Translations under genes and position numbers: made by a program
Notes under the pieces: generated by a model
The model's input: the letters and a program-made list of their open reading frames with translations, nothing else
Databases searched by the model: none
Told to the model about the DNA's origin: nothing
Assembly: GCF_001718195.1 (NCBI RefSeq)
Contig: NZ_MCNV01000003.1
Location: 372,001-436,000, forward strand
Source of the DNA: Paraburkholderia nodosa
GTDB taxonomy: Bacteria; Pseudomonadota; Gammaproteobacteria; Burkholderiales; Burkholderiaceae
Direction: 5' to 3'
DNA length: 64,000 nucleotides
Shown: piece by piece, positions 9,368 to 20,979 of the stretch
Layout of the letters: each line of letters opens with the position of its first letter
How positions within the stretch are numbered: position 1 is the first letter of the stretch

Positions 9368-11264
9368 TAAAAACGCCCCTGGCGCAGGCCAGCACGCCGA
9401 CGGTCCGAGGCTGCTCGCCGACATCGGCGGAACCAACGCGCGCTTCGCGCTGGAAACGGGTCCGGGCGAAATCGGCCAGGTGCGCGTGTATCCGTGCGCA
9501 CAGTATCCCGGCGTCGCGGAAGTGATCCAGCAATACCTGAAGGACAACAAGATCGGCCGCGTGAATCATGCGGCCATCGCGATTGCGAATCCGGTCGACG
9601 GCGACCAGGTGCGCATGACCAATCACGACTGGACCTTCTCGATCGAAGCGACGCGTCGCTCGCTCGGCTTCGACACGCTGCTGGTCGTCAACGACTTCAC
9701 CGCGCTCGCCATGGCGCTGCCCGGCCTGACCGACTCGCAGCGCGTGCAGGTAGGCGGCGGCCAGCGCCGCCAGAACAGCGTGATCGGCCTGCTCGGTCCG
9801 GGCACGGGTCTCGGCGTTTCGGGCCTGATTCCCGCCGACGACCGCTGGATCGCGCTCGGCAGCGAAGGCGGCCACGCAAGCTTCTCGCCGCAGGACGAGC
9901 GCGAAGACATCGTGCTGCAGTTCGCGCGCAAGAAGTGGCCGCATGTGTCGTTCGAGCGCGTGTGCGCGGGGCCCGGCCTCGAGCTCATCTACCGTGCGCT
10001 CGCCGCACGCGACAAGAAGAAACTGCCCGCCGATCTCGGCACGGCTGAAGTCGTGCAGCGCGCGCACGACGGCGAGGCGCTCGCGCTCGAGACCGTCGAA
10101 TGCTTCTGCGGCATTCTCGGCAGCTTCGCGGGCAACATCGCGATGACGCTCGGCTCGCTCGGCGGCATCTATATCGGCGGCGGCGTGGTGCCGCGCCTGG
10201 GCGACCTCTTCACGCGCTCGTCGTTCCGCCAGCGCTTCGAGGCGAAGGGCCGTTTCGACACCTATCTCTCGAACGTCCCCACCTACGTGATCACGGCGGA
10301 GTATCCGGCGTTCCTCGGCGTGTCGGCCATTCTCGCGGAGCAGCTGTCGAATCGCGCGGGCGGCGGCTCGTCGGCCGTGTTCGAACGCATTCGCCAGATG
10401 CGCGACGCGCTCACGCCCGCCGAGCGCCGCGTGGCCGACCTCGCGCTCAACCATCCGCGCTCGATCATCAACGATCCGATCGTCGATATCGCGCGCAAGG
10501 CCGATGTGAGCCAGCCCACGGTCATCCGCTTTTGCCGCTCGCTGGGCTGCCAGGGCCTCTCGGACTTCAAGCTCAAGCTCGCCACGGGCCTCACGGGCAC
10601 GATTCCGGTGAGCCACAGCCAGGTGCATCTGGGCGACACCGCCACCGACTTCGGCGCGAAAGTGCTCGACAATACCGTCTCGGCCATCCTGCAACTGCGC
10701 GAGCACCTGAACTTCGAGCAGGTCGAAAATGCGATCACGCTGCTCAACGGCGCGCGCCGCATCGAGTTCTACGGCCTCGGCAACTCGCACATCGTCGCGC
10801 AGGACGCGCACTACAAGTTCTTCCGCTTCGGCATCCCGACCATCGCCTATGGCGACCTGTACATGCAGGCCGCTTCCGCCGCGCTGCTCGGCAAGGGCGA
10901 CGTGATCGTGGCCGTGTCGAAGTCGGGCCGCGCGCCGGAACTGCTGCGCGTGCTCGACGTCGCCATGCAGGCGGGCGCGAAGGTGATCGCGATCACGTCG
11001 AGCAACACGCCGCTCGCCAAGCGCGCGACCGTGGCGCTCGAAACCGATCACATCGAGATGCGCGAATCGCAGCTTTCGATGATCTCGCGCATCCTGCATC
11101 TGCTGATGATCGACATCCTCGCGGTGGGCGTCGCGATTCGCCGTGCTTCACCCGATGCGGACCTCGGCAACGCCGTCGAAAAGGTGCGCGAGCATGCCGA
11201 CGACGATGCATCGGCCGTGCTCGACTGGCTGAGCCACGGTGCTTCGCCCACGGCGCGCGACTGA
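9348..11264 (+). CDS. Bifunctional glucokinase / RpiR-family (HexR-like) regulator
   Basis: 638-residue fusion. Residues ~20-340 are a bacterial ROK-unrelated glucokinase: phosphate-binding DIGGTNAR (25-32), [25 protein letters not shown] and a zinc-free GEGGHASF-like segment ([10 protein letters not shown]). Residues ~345-425 are an RpiR-type helix-turn-helix ([15 protein letters not shown] from residue 387). Residues ~470-600 are a SIS sugar-phosphate-binding domain ([14 protein letters not shown] from 474). The kinase would make glucose 6-phosphate, while the SIS domain should sense a phosphorylated intermediate and control DNA binding. Its likely target is the palindrome ahead of zwf, two genes upstream. 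The start has GGGAGTGAG 7 bases away. This fusion is a known Burkholderia-lineage arrangement. Confidence 0.93.
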   Translation: MSTGAPNKNAPGAGQHADGPRLLADIGGTNARFALETGPGEIGQVRVYPCAQYPGVAEVIQQYLKDNKIGRVNHAAIAIANPVDGDQVRMTNHDWTFSIEATRRSLGFDTLLVVNDFTALAMALPGLTDSQRVQVGGGQRRQNSVIGLLGPGTGLGVSGLIPADDRWIALGSEGGHASFSPQDEREDIVLQFARKKWPHVSFERVCAGPGLELIYRALAARDKKKLPADLGTAEVVQRAHDGEALALETVECFCGILGSFAGNIAMTLGSLGGIYIGGGVVPRLGDLFTRSSFRQRFEAKGRFDTYLSNVPTYVITAEYPAFLGVSAILAEQLSNRAGGGSSAVFERIRQMRDALTPAERRVADLALNHPRSIINDPIVDIARKADVSQPTVIRFCRSLGCQGLSDFKLKLATGLTGTIPVSHSQVHLGDTATDFGAKVLDNTVSAILQLREHLNFEQVENAITLLNGARRIEFYGLGNSHIVAQDAHYKFFRFGIPTIAYGDLYMQAASAALLGKGDVIVAVSKSGRAPELLRVLDVAMQAGAKVIAITSSNTPLAKRATVALETDHIEMRESQLSMISRILHLLMIDILAVGVAIRRASPDADLGNAVEKVREHADDDASAVLDWLSHGASPTARD

Positions 11265-11297
11265 GGTCGGCTCATTCATCGACTCATTCGAGCGATG

Positions 11298-11329
11298 AAA
11301 AAATGGGACGCCTCGGCGTCCCATTTTTT
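11298..11329. terminator. Bidirectional intrinsic terminator
   Basis: AAAAA-ATGGGACGCC-TC-GGCGTCCCAT-TTTTTT: a perfect stem flanked by A and T runs on the two sides. It can end both the zwf-pgl-glk/hexR operon (plus) and the convergent efflux gene (minus). Confidence 0.9.
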
Positions 11330-11356
11330 ATTTTGCACGTCGTATCGACGTACGGC

Positions 11357-12589
11357 TCACGGCGTTGCCGTTCGCACCGCGTCCGGCGCCGGCGTGCCGT
11401 GCCACTTCACGACGAGCGCGCGCCCCACCCACGTGAGCAGTCCGCATACGCCGATCGTCACGCCCATGCCGAACGGCGAGATGCCCGGGAACCAGCCGAC
11501 GACGGCGCTCGCGAACGCGCCGAGCGCGAGTTGCGTCGCGCCGAATACCGCCGCCGCCGCGCCCGCGTTCTTCGGATAGCGGTACATGAGATCGGTCGCG
11601 CAGTTCGCACCGAGCAGCCCCACCACGCTCACCACGAAGAACAGGCCAAACACGATCGACCACAGGCCGCCCCAGCCCGTCACGCACATGAGCGCGACGA
11701 AGAGCGACGCGACGATGCTCACGCCCGAAGCGATCGACACCATGCGCAGGGTGCCGAGCCGCCCGATGAAGCGCGTGTTGAGGAAGTTGCCGAGCATGAT
11801 GCCGAACACGTTCGCGCCGAAGAAGAACCCGTAGTGCTGCGGCGAAACGTGGAAGTACTCGATATAGACGAACGGCGTGGCCGAGATATAGGTGAACATC
11901 GCGGCGAACGCCATGCCGCCGCAGAGCATGTGCCCCCAGACGAGCGGATCGCGCAGCAAGCGCCCATACGCCGCGAACGAGCGCAGCACGGCCGCGCTTT
12001 CGCGCTTTTCCGGCGGCCAGGTTTCCGGTACGCGCAGATAGGCCGCCACGGCGCACGCGAGGCCGAACAGCGTGAGCGCGACGAACACCACGCGCCAGCC
12101 GCCGATCAGCAGCAACTGTCCGCCGATCAGCGGTGCGAGCAGCGGCCCGATCGCCGTGACAATCGCGACCATCGAGAGAACTTTGGCAGCGTCCGATGGC
12201 TCGTGGGCGTCGCGCGCGATGGCCCGCGAGAGCACCGAGGCCGCGCCCGCGCCGAGCGCCTGCAGAAAGCGCACGATCACGAGCTCGCCCACCGAGAACG
12301 AGAGCCAGCAGGCAATGCTGGCCACCGTGAAGAGCGCGATGCCGCCGAGCAGCACGGGGCGGCGGCCGTAAGCGTCGGAAACCGGGCCGTAGAGCAGCAT
12401 GCCGATCGAAAAGCCGGCCATGAAGCTCGTGAGCGTCGAGGCCGCAGCGGCAGCGCTCACGCCGAACGACTGCGCGATGGCGGGCAGGCTCGGCAGATAC
12501 ATGTCGGTGGCGAGCGGGCCGCAGGCGGCGAGTGCGCCGAGCAACAGAATCAGCCGGCCATCGGGCCGGCGGCGCGGGGAATGGGACAT
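11357..12589 (-). CDS. Bcr/CflA-family drug efflux MFS transporter
   Basis: 410-residue inner-membrane protein with about 12 hydrophobic spans. The opening LILLLGALAACGPLATDMYLPSLPAIAQ is the Bcr/CflA hallmark: an Asp in helix 1 used for proton coupling, followed by MYLPSLP. The MFS loop 2-3 signature appears as GPVSDAYGRRPVLLGG. This family exports chloramphenicol, bicyclomycin or sulfonamides, but the substrate here cannot be read. It is transcribed alone, convergent to glk/hexR, with a shared terminator. Confidence 0.93.
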   Translation of the reverse strand: MSHSPRRRPDGRLILLLGALAACGPLATDMYLPSLPAIAQSFGVSAAAAASTLTSFMAGFSIGMLLYGPVSDAYGRRPVLLGGIALFTVASIACWLSFSVGELVIVRFLQALGAGAASVLSRAIARDAHEPSDAAKVLSMVAIVTAIGPLLAPLIGGQLLLIGGWRVVFVALTLFGLACAVAAYLRVPETWPPEKRESAAVLRSFAAYGRLLRDPLVWGHMLCGGMAFAAMFTYISATPFVYIEYFHVSPQHYGFFFGANVFGIMLGNFLNTRFIGRLGTLRMVSIASGVSIVASLFVALMCVTGWGGLWSIVFGLFFVVSVVGLLGANCATDLMYRYPKNAGAAAAVFGATQLALGAFASAVVGWFPGISPFGMGVTIGVCGLLTWVGRALVVKWHGTPAPDAVRTATP

Positions 12590-12809
12590 GGTGTGTGTGG
12601 CGGCGAAACTCGCGCGGCTCGCGCGGTCTCGATGTCAAGGGCCGATTCATCCGTCGCTGCAGGAGCGGACGAAAGCGGACAAAAACAGCAACGGAGTGCC
12701 GCCGAATTGTACCTGACACCCCTTGCCCGCCATCTGCCGCCCTACAAGCGGCTGCGGCGCGGCTTTGCGCTAAGCTGCCCGCTTTCGCTCAACTTGCCGC
12801 GTTGCCGAC

Positions 12810-13349
12810 ATGACCGCCTTCCTGCTCATCTGGAGCCCCAAGAAGTGGCCCTGGCCCGAACTGCCCGACTTCGCGCTCCGTGTGCGCGCCGGGGAAGCCG
12901 TCGCCGACACCTGGGGATGCGGCTTCGCACGCGGCATCCTGCCGGGAGACCGGGTGTTCCTGCATCGTGTGGCTGCCGAGCCGCGCGGGCTCTTCGGTTC
13001 CGGCTACGTCACGCGTGCACCCTACGAAGTGCCGGACGCCGCGTACAAGCGCGGCTACCGGCTGTGTATCGACTTCGTCTACGACTGGCTCGTCGACGCG
13101 GGCGAGGATGTCGTCATCGCGCGCGACGACTTGCGCGTGCACCCGTTTTCGATCCAGACCTGGGACGCACAGAGTTCGGGCACCGTCATCAAGCCGGCGG
13201 CCGAAGGCGCGCTGGAAAAACGCTGGGCCGAACTGACCGGGCGGCGGCCCATGCCGGCGCCGGCCGTCACGGCCATGCAGGCATGGCACGACAATCTGCG
13301 CGACACGGCGCCGCAGCTCGCGCCGCCAGCCCGCAAAGGCAGAAAGTAG
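12810..13349 (+). CDS. EVE/PUA-like domain protein of unknown function
   Basis: 179 residues. The first ~120 resemble an EVE (PUA-superfamily) fold as found at the front of some HNH endonucleases: [15 protein letters not shown], then [20 protein letters not shown] and [16 protein letters not shown] domains read modified bases in DNA or RNA, and in other genomes they often accompany restriction or defence genes. Here there is no nuclease part and no defence neighbour. The fold assignment is from recognition of the motif order only. Transcribed alone between an efflux pump and hemL. The ribosome site is weak. Confidence 0.6.
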   Translation: MTAFLLIWSPKKWPWPELPDFALRVRAGEAVADTWGCGFARGILPGDRVFLHRVAAEPRGLFGSGYVTRAPYEVPDAAYKRGYRLCIDFVYDWLVDAGEDVVIARDDLRVHPFSIQTWDAQSSGTVIKPAAEGALEKRWAELTGRRPMPAPAVTAMQAWHDNLRDTAPQLAPPARKGRK

Positions 13350-13557
13350 CAGGCAAAAAGGGGCCGTCAGCGCGCTGACCCGGGGCGCGCCGGGGACCGC
13401 CCAGACCGACCGGACGGGCCGGCCCGATCCGCGCGACTCCGGTACAATTTCAAGAGAACAGCCCGGTCGCCCGCGCCCCTGCGGCGCCGCATGGGTCCGT
13501 ACGCCGGCCCGTTTCGTCAGCGCCGCGCGCCACACCACTTTCGCAGGTCCAGCACTC

Positions 13558-14883
13558 ATGTCCAACATCCAGTCCAGCACGCATAACCGCAACGAAGCCC
13601 TCTTCGAACGCGCCCAGCGCACCATCCCGGGCGGCGTGAATTCGCCCGTGCGCGCGTTCCGCTCGGTCGGCGGCACGCCGCGCTTCATCGAGCGCGCGCA
13701 AGGGCCGTACTTCTGGGACGCCGAAGGCAAGCGCTATATCGACTACATCGGCTCGTGGGGCCCGATGATCGTCGGCCACGTGCATCCGCAAGTGCTCGAA
13801 GCCGTGCACCGCGTGCTCGCGAATGGCTTCTCGTTTGGCGCGCCCACCGAGGCCGAGATCGAGATCGCCGAAGAAATCTGCAAGATCGTCCCGTCGATGG
13901 AGCAGGTGCGCATGGTGTCGAGCGGCACCGAGGCGACCATGAGCGCGCTGCGTCTCGCGCGCGGCTTCACGAAGCGCGACCGCATCGTGAAGTTCGAAGG
14001 CTGCTACCACGGCCACGCCGACAGCCTGCTCGTGAAGGCCGGCTCGGGGCTGCTCACGTTCGGCAACCCGACGTCGGCGGGCGTGCCGGTGGACATCGCG
14101 AAGCACACTACGGTGCTCGAATACAACAACGTCGCGGCGCTCGAAGAAGCGTTCAAGGCGTTCGGCGACGAGATCGCCGCCGTGATCGTCGAACCGGTCG
14201 CGGGCAACATGAACCTCGTGAAGGCCACGCCCGAGTTCATCGGCGCACTGCGCAGCCTCACGGCGAAGCACGGCAGCGTGCTGATCTTCGACGAAGTGAT
14301 GTGCGGTTTCCGCGTCGGCCTGCGCGGCGCGCAGGCGCTCTACGGCGTCGAGGCCGACATGGTGTGCCTCGGCAAGGTGATCGGCGGCGGCATGCCGGCG
14401 GCGGCCTTCGGCGGCCGTCGCGAAATCATGGATCACCTCGCGCCCAACGGCTCGGTCTATCAGGCAGGCACGCTCTCGGGCAATCCGATCGCGGTCGCGG
14501 CGGGCCTGAAAACGCTGCAGCTCATCCAGGCGCCCGGCTTCTACGAGCAGCTCACCGCGAAGACCGAACGTCTCGCGAAGGGGCTGTCGGCCGCGGCGCG
14601 CGAAACGAAGGTGCCGTTCGTGGCGGATTCGGTGGGCGGCATGTTCGGCCTCTATTTCGCCGACAACGTCCCAGGCAGCTTCGCCGAGGTCACGAAGAGC
14701 GACATCGCGCGCTTCAACCGCTTCTTCCACCGCATGCTGGACGCGGGCGTCTACTTCGCGCCGTCGGCCTACGAGGCGGGTTTTGTCTCGAGCGCCCACG
14801 ACGACGCGATCCTCGACGCGACCATCGCCGCGGCGCGCAGCGCGTTTGCAGCGGAAGCCGCGGCGGAAAACGTCACGCAATAA
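13558..14883 (+). CDS. hemL: Glutamate-1-semialdehyde 2,1-aminomutase
   Basis: PLP enzyme converting glutamate 1-semialdehyde to 5-aminolevulinate in tetrapyrrole synthesis. 441 residues, slightly longer than the usual ~427 because of its N-terminal extension. Signature pieces are [13 protein letters not shown] near the start, the [15 protein letters not shown] cofactor pocket, [11 protein letters not shown] and the Schiff-base Lys273 in [18 protein letters not shown] -10 lies at 13443-13448 with a poor -35, leaving ~100 nt of leader. Followed 78 bases later by ribD on the same strand; the gap has a GC-rich hairpin without a T run. Confidence 0.97.
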   Translation: MSNIQSSTHNRNEALFERAQRTIPGGVNSPVRAFRSVGGTPRFIERAQGPYFWDAEGKRYIDYIGSWGPMIVGHVHPQVLEAVHRVLANGFSFGAPTEAEIEIAEEICKIVPSMEQVRMVSSGTEATMSALRLARGFTKRDRIVKFEGCYHGHADSLLVKAGSGLLTFGNPTSAGVPVDIAKHTTVLEYNNVAALEEAFKAFGDEIAAVIVEPVAGNMNLVKATPEFIGALRSLTAKHGSVLIFDEVMCGFRVGLRGAQALYGVEADMVCLGKVIGGGMPAAAFGGRREIMDHLAPNGSVYQAGTLSGNPIAVAAGLKTLQLIQAPGFYEQLTAKTERLAKGLSAAARETKVPFVADSVGGMFGLYFADNVPGSFAEVTKSDIARFNRFFHRMLDAGVYFAPSAYEAGFVSSAHDDAILDATIAAARSAFAAEAAAENVTQ

Positions 14884-14961
14884 GGCATCACGCCAACGAC
14901 TGCCGGCGCGGCGCGCGCCTCGCCGGCCCCATCTGACCGCCGCCCGGGAGAAAGCCCGACG

Positions 14962-16080
14962 ATGTTTTCGCAATCCGATTTCGTCCACATGGAGCGTGCG
15001 CTCGCGCTCGCCCACCGCGGCCTGTACACGACCGACCCGAACCCGCGCGTCGGCTGCGTGCTGGTGAAGGACGGCGTGGTGATCGGCGAAGGCTTTACGC
15101 AGCCGGCCGGCCAGGACCACGCCGAAATTCAGGCGATGAAGGACGCCCGCGCGCGCGGGCACGACCTGCGCGGCGCGACCGCGTATGTGACGCTCGAGCC
15201 GTGCAGCCACTTCGGCCGCACGCCGCCCTGCGCGAACGCGCTGATCGAAGCGAAGGTCGCGCGCGTGATTGCAGCGATGGAAGACCCGAACCCGCTCGTG
15301 TCGGGGCGCGGGCTTTCCATCCTGCGCGACGCGGGTATCGACGTGCGTTGCGGGCTGCTGGCCAACGAGGCGCGCGAACTGAACATCGGCTTCGTTTCGC
15401 GCATGACGCGCAAGCGTCCATGGGTGCGCATGAAGGTGGCTGCATCGCTCGACGGCCGCACCGGCCTGCCCTCGGGCGAAAGCCAGTGGATCACGGGCGA
15501 AGCCGCGCGCGCCGACGGCCACGCCTGGCGCGCGCGCGCCTCGGCCATCCTCACGGGCATCGGCACGGTGAAGGAAGACGACCCGCGCATGACCGTGCGC
15601 GCCGTCGACACCCCGCGCCAGCCCAAACGCGTGCTGATCGACAGCCGGCTCGACGCCTCGCCGCTCGCGCAGATTTTCGTGGGCGCGCCCACGCTCGTGT
15701 TCTGCTCGGCGCTCGACGCGAGCAACGAAGAACGCGCCGAAGCGTTGCGCGTGCGCGGCGCCGAGATCGTCGCGCTCGGCAACGACCAGGGCAAGGTCGA
15801 TCTGCCGGCCATGCTCACGGAGCTCGCTGCGCGCGGCGTGAATGAACTGCACGTGGAAGCGGGCTACAAGCTCAACGGTTCGCTGCTGCGCGAAGGCTGC
15901 GTGGACGAACTGCTCGTGTACGTGGCGCCGTCGCTGCTCGGCACGAATGCGCTCGGCATGATCGACATCGCTGCGCCCGCAACGCTCGACGAGCGCACGC
16001 GCCTCGCCTTTCATTCCGTCGATCGTCTCGGCAGCGATCTGCGCATTCTTGCGCGTGTCGTCACGACGCAAGACGCCTGA
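14962..16080 (+). CDS. ribD: Bifunctional pyrimidine deaminase/reductase of riboflavin synthesis
   Basis: 372 residues with two domains. The N-terminal zinc-dependent deaminase shows HAE (His53) and PCSHFGRTPPC (80-90), which supply the metal ligands. The C-terminal ~220 residues are the reductase (MKVAASLDGRTG, GIGTVKEDDPRMTVR, LHVEAG). It carries out the second and third steps from the GTP-derived pyrimidine. First of the riboflavin genes; ribE follows after 35 bases. No FMN riboswitch is visible in the 78 bases upstream. Confidence 0.96.
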   Translation: MFSQSDFVHMERALALAHRGLYTTDPNPRVGCVLVKDGVVIGEGFTQPAGQDHAEIQAMKDARARGHDLRGATAYVTLEPCSHFGRTPPCANALIEAKVARVIAAMEDPNPLVSGRGLSILRDAGIDVRCGLLANEARELNIGFVSRMTRKRPWVRMKVAASLDGRTGLPSGESQWITGEAARADGHAWRARASAILTGIGTVKEDDPRMTVRAVDTPRQPKRVLIDSRLDASPLAQIFVGAPTLVFCSALDASNEERAEALRVRGAEIVALGNDQGKVDLPAMLTELAARGVNELHVEAGYKLNGSLLREGCVDELLVYVAPSLLGTNALGMIDIAAPATLDERTRLAFHSVDRLGSDLRILARVVTTQDA

Positions 16081-16115
16081 CCCTCACTGAAGCACTGAAC
16101 ACAAGGAACAGCACG

Positions 16116-16754
16116 ATGTTTACCGGAATCGTCGCGGCAGTGGGCCGCATCGAATCGATCAAGCCGCTCGGCACAGGTGCCGACGCAGGCGTGCGCCTCG
16201 CCGTCAATGCAGGGAGCCTCGGCCTCGACGACGTGCAGCTCGGCGACAGCATCGCGATCCAGGGCGCCTGCATGACCGTCATCGAGAAGTCGGCAACGGG
16301 CTTCGACGTCGATGTTTCGCGCGAAAGCCTGAACCGCACCGTGGGCCTCGCGGCGACGGGCGAAGTGAACCTCGAAAAGGCGCTGCGCGCGAACGACCGC
16401 CTGGGCGGCCACATCGTCTCGGGTCACGTGGACGGCCTTGGCACCGTCACGCGCTTCGCGCCCGTGGGCGAGTCGCACGAGCTGCGCATTCTCGCGCCGG
16501 CGGATATCGGCCGCTATCTCGCCTACAAGGGCTCGATCACCGTGAACGGCGTGAGCCTCACGGTCAACTCGGTCGACGATCGCGCAGACGGCTGCGAATT
16601 CTCGATCAACCTGATTCCCCATACCGTGGAAGTCACCACGCTCAAGCATCTTCAGACCGGTACGAAGGTGAATCTCGAAATCGATCTGATTGCGCGCTAT
16701 GTGGAGCGGATGCTCTCAGCGGAGAAGGCCGCCAGTTCGGCCGCGCAGGACTAA
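16116..16754 (+). CDS. ribE: Riboflavin synthase, alpha chain
   Basis: Dismutates two 6,7-dimethyl-8-ribityllumazine molecules to riboflavin. 212 residues made of two similar lumazine-binding barrels. The start MFTGIVAAVGRI is the family signature. Repeat one contains the ESLNRTVG and GGHIVSGHVDG motifs; repeat two contains YKGSITVNGVSLTVN. The ribosome site AAGGA is 8 bases ahead of the ATG. Two GC-rich hairpins without T runs follow (16764-16782 and ~16790-16808), so transcription may continue toward the ABC gene. Some genomes call this gene ribC. Confidence 0.97.
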   Translation: MFTGIVAAVGRIESIKPLGTGADAGVRLAVNAGSLGLDDVQLGDSIAIQGACMTVIEKSATGFDVDVSRESLNRTVGLAATGEVNLEKALRANDRLGGHIVSGHVDGLGTVTRFAPVGESHELRILAPADIGRYLAYKGSITVNGVSLTVNSVDDRADGCEFSINLIPHTVEVTTLKHLQTGTKVNLEIDLIARYVERMLSAEKAASSAAQD

Positions 16755-17158
16755 GCGCCGCCTGGCCGGCGCCATGCCGGCCCCGGACGCGCGCAAGCAC
16801 GCGCGCCGGGGCGCTGATAGAATCTAACCTTTCCCTACGCGCTCGCCGCACGGCGTGCCGCGTTCCCATCACCCGAATCGAACCAGGAGGCACAGTTGGC
16901 AACGATTGACACGAGCGCCGCCATGCCGATGGTCCGGGTGATGTTGCACGTTGCGTCGCGTCACGCAGCCGTCCCGCTTCCAGCGCAGCCATAGCGCGTC
17001 CCGCGCGGCATGTTTTCAGACGCCGCGCCGTATTCAGCGAATTCGAGGTCAGGCCGTCCGGCAACCGATGCCCGGGCGTGCGAAGCCCGTTTTCCGTCTT
17101 AACGCTTCACGCTTGCTTCAGGAGAGTCTTTGGGCATCACGTCCGGAGCATGCTGTCC
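16755..17158. other. Leader region ahead of the ABC half-transporter
   Basis: No standard gene. GC-rich inverted repeats occur just after ribE. A possible -10 (TAGAAT) lies near 16819-16824, followed by a strong AGGAGG at 16885-16890 and a 33-codon TTG-initiated frame (listed separately). A short GCGCG-TCC-CGCGC stem follows that frame. The remaining ~110 bases show nothing recognisable. Confidence 0.45.
16896..16994 (+). CDS. Possible short leader peptide (32 residues)
   Basis: TTG-initiated frame with a near-ideal AGGAGG five bases upstream, ending at TAG 16992-16994. The peptide begins LATIDTSAAMPMVRVM and is not recognised. It has no run of codons for one amino acid that would mark a classical attenuator. 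It sits 165 bases before the ABC transporter start. It could be a regulatory upstream peptide, a decayed gene start or chance; only the ribosome site argues for translation. Confidence 0.25.
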   Translation: MATIDTSAAMPMVRVMLHVASRHAAVPLPAQP

Positions 17159-18994
<1,836 letters not shown>

Positions 18995-19019
18995 CGCCTC
19001 GCCCGTTCGTGCCCCTCGC

Positions 19020-19063
19020 GGGCGCGCCCTCCCGCCGCAAGCCGGCTCAGGCGGGAGCCGCGC
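19020..19063. repeat. Long GC-rich inverted repeat after the ABC gene
   Basis: GGGCGCG-CC-CTCCCGCC ... GGCGGGAG-CC-GCGCCC: about 15 pairs with a small internal loop and a 13-base terminal loop. There is no T run, so it is not a standard intrinsic terminator. It may stabilise the 3' end of the transcript or act with Rho. Confidence 0.5.
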
Positions 19064-19239
19064 CCGCGTGCGGCGCAATGCGCGCGAGCACGCGAAATGA
19101 ACCACGAATAGGAACGTTTCACCCGAATGACGCATGGCGTTACTAGCGTGAAACAGACGCGATTCGCGCCTTCCCGCGTTCTGGGCGACGCGCCCGCCCG
19201 CGTGGCGTAAAATGTGGCCTTTCCAGCCAGAATCCCAAC

Positions 19240-20406
19240 ATGACGCTCGCCTCCACCCCTGAGATCATCGCCGAGCTCAAAGCCGGCAAGATGGTCATCC
19301 TCGTCGACGAAGAAGACCGGGAAAACGAGGGCGACCTCGTCATCGCTGCGGAGTTCGTCACGCCTGAAGCCATCAACTTCATGGCGAAGTACGGCCGCGG
19401 GCTGATCTGCCTCACGCTCACCCAGGAACGCTGCAAGCTGCTCAACCTGCCGCTCATGACCTACCGCAACGGCACGCAGTACGGCACGGCGTTCACGGTC
19501 AGCATCGAGGCCGCCGAAGGCGTTACGACCGGCATTTCCGCCGCCGACCGCGCCCGCACGATCAAGGCGGCCGTCGCGCACGACGCGCGCGCCGAGCACA
19601 TCGTGCAGCCCGGCCACGTGTTCCCGATCATGGCGCAGCCAGGCGGCGTGCTCGTGCGCGCGGGCCACACCGAAGCGGGCTGCGACTTCACGGCGCTTGC
19701 CGGCCTCACGCCGGCCTCGGTGATCTGCGAGGTCATCAAGGACGACGGCACGATGGCGCGCCTGCCCGACCTCATGGAGTTCGCCCAGGAGCACGGCCTG
19801 AAGGTCGGCACCATCGCGGACCTGATCCACTACCGCAGCCGCACCGAATCGATCGTCGAGCGCGTGGCGGAACGCACCATGCAAACCGCGCACGGCCAGT
19901 TCCGCGCAATCATGTACGTCGATCACCCCACGCGCACGCCGCACATCGCCCTCGTGCGCGGCACGCCGAAGCCCGACGTCGATACGCCCGTGCGCGTGCA
20001 CGAGCCGCTTTCGGTGCTGGATCTGCTCGAAACGGGTTCGTCCACGCACTCGTGGACGCTCGACGCCGCCATGCGCGAAATCGCCTCGCGCGACGTGGGC
20101 GTGATCGTCATGCTCAATTGCGGCGAACCCAAGGAACATCTGATCGACGTCTTCAAGGCGTTCGACCAGAAAGAGCGCGCGGAGGCGCTCGCCCGCCGGC
20201 CCGTGGACTTCAAGACCTACGGCATCGGCGCGCAGATCCTGCGCGAACTCGGCGTGGGCCGTATGCAGGTGCTCTCGAAGCCGCGCCGCCTCGGCAGCAT
20301 GTCGGGCTACGGTCTAGAGGTCACCGGCTTCGTGCCGATGCCTGGCGGGGACGCGCAAGCGCCCTGCCCGCCTGAAGCGGCTGACCCAGCCTCGTCGCGC
20401 GCCTGA
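19240..20406 (+). CDS. ribB: 3,4-dihydroxy-2-butanone-4-phosphate synthase with decayed GTP cyclohydrolase II-like domain
   Basis: 388 residues. The first ~205 form a complete DHBP synthase that makes the four-carbon unit of lumazine from ribulose 5-phosphate: [12 protein letters not shown] (acidic metal site), GHTEAGCDF and the closing His/Glu region. The remaining ~180 residues follow the RibA fold ([31 protein letters not shown]). They lack the three zinc cysteines and the FGSLRCDC stretch: the equivalent place reads [17 protein letters not shown] cyclohydrolase II activity is therefore not expected, and a separate ribA should exist elsewhere. No FMN riboswitch is visible in the 245-base gap before it. 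Confidence 0.93.
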   Translation: MTLASTPEIIAELKAGKMVILVDEEDRENEGDLVIAAEFVTPEAINFMAKYGRGLICLTLTQERCKLLNLPLMTYRNGTQYGTAFTVSIEAAEGVTTGISAADRARTIKAAVAHDARAEHIVQPGHVFPIMAQPGGVLVRAGHTEAGCDFTALAGLTPASVICEVIKDDGTMARLPDLMEFAQEHGLKVGTIADLIHYRSRTESIVERVAERTMQTAHGQFRAIMYVDHPTRTPHIALVRGTPKPDVDTPVRVHEPLSVLDLLETGSSTHSWTLDAAMREIASRDVGVIVMLNCGEPKEHLIDVFKAFDQKERAEALARRPVDFKTYGIGAQILRELGVGRMQVLSKPRRLGSMSGYGLEVTGFVPMPGGDAQAPCPPEAADPASSRA

Positions 20407-20463
20407 AGTCGCATCGCGCTCTTTTCACGCGTCACCACGCTCAACCGAACTTACGGACACCAC

Positions 20464-20979
20464 ATGGAAATCGGACAATACCAACCGAACCTCGACGGCG
20501 ACGGACTGCGCATCGGCATCGTCCAGTCGCGCTTTAACGAACCCGTCTGCAACGGCCTCGCCGATGCCTGCATCGAAGAACTCGAACGCCTTGGCGTGAC
20601 GGGCGAAGACGTGCTGCTCGTCACCGTGCCGGGCGCACTCGAAATCCCGCTGGCGCTGCAAAAGCTCGCCGAAAGCGGCCAGTTCGACGCCCTGATCGCG
20701 CTCGGCGCGGTCGTGCGCGGCGAGACGTACCACTTCGAGCTCGTCTCGAACGAGAGCGGCGCGGGCATCTCGCGCGTTTCGCTCGACTTCAACGTGCCCA
20801 TCGCGAACGCCGTGCTCACCACCGAGAGCGACGAGCAGGCCGTGGCCCGCATGACCGAGAAGGGTCGTGACGCCGCTCGCGTCGCCGTGGAAATGGCGAA
20901 CCTGACGGTGGCGTTGGAGCAGCTCGACGGCGGCGACGACGACGAAGAAGACGAGGAAGACGAAGAGGAACAGCAATGA
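20464..20979 (+). CDS. ribH: 6,7-dimethyl-8-ribityllumazine synthase
   Basis: Condenses the DHBP four-carbon unit with the ribityl-amino pyrimidine to give lumazine; usually a pentamer or 60-mer. 171 residues. Motifs are [25 protein letters not shown] and the [12 protein letters not shown] active-site segment containing the catalytic His. Residues 156-171 form an unusual acidic tail ([16 protein letters not shown]) not needed for the fold. The last bases overlap nusB in ATGA, so the two are translationally coupled. Confidence 0.97.
   Translation: MEIGQYQPNLDGDGLRIGIVQSRFNEPVCNGLADACIEELERLGVTGEDVLLVTVPGALEIPLALQKLAESGQFDALIALGAVVRGETYHFELVSNESGAGISRVSLDFNVPIANAVLTTESDEQAVARMTEKGRDAARVAVEMANLTVALEQLDGGDDDEEDEEDEEEQQ

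Noticed and set aside
10100..13378. 1092-codon open frame on the plus strand
   Set aside because: It spans glk/hexR, the minus-strand efflux gene and the EVE-like gene in wrong frames. Composition is Arg/Ala/His-rich without domains.
13450..16071. 873-codon open frame opposite hemL and ribD
   Set aside because: Both genes on the other strand are unmistakable; this is a shadow.
18995..19239. Possible FMN riboswitch ahead of ribB
   Set aside because: None of the conserved RFN-element segments is present here, nor before ribD or ribH.
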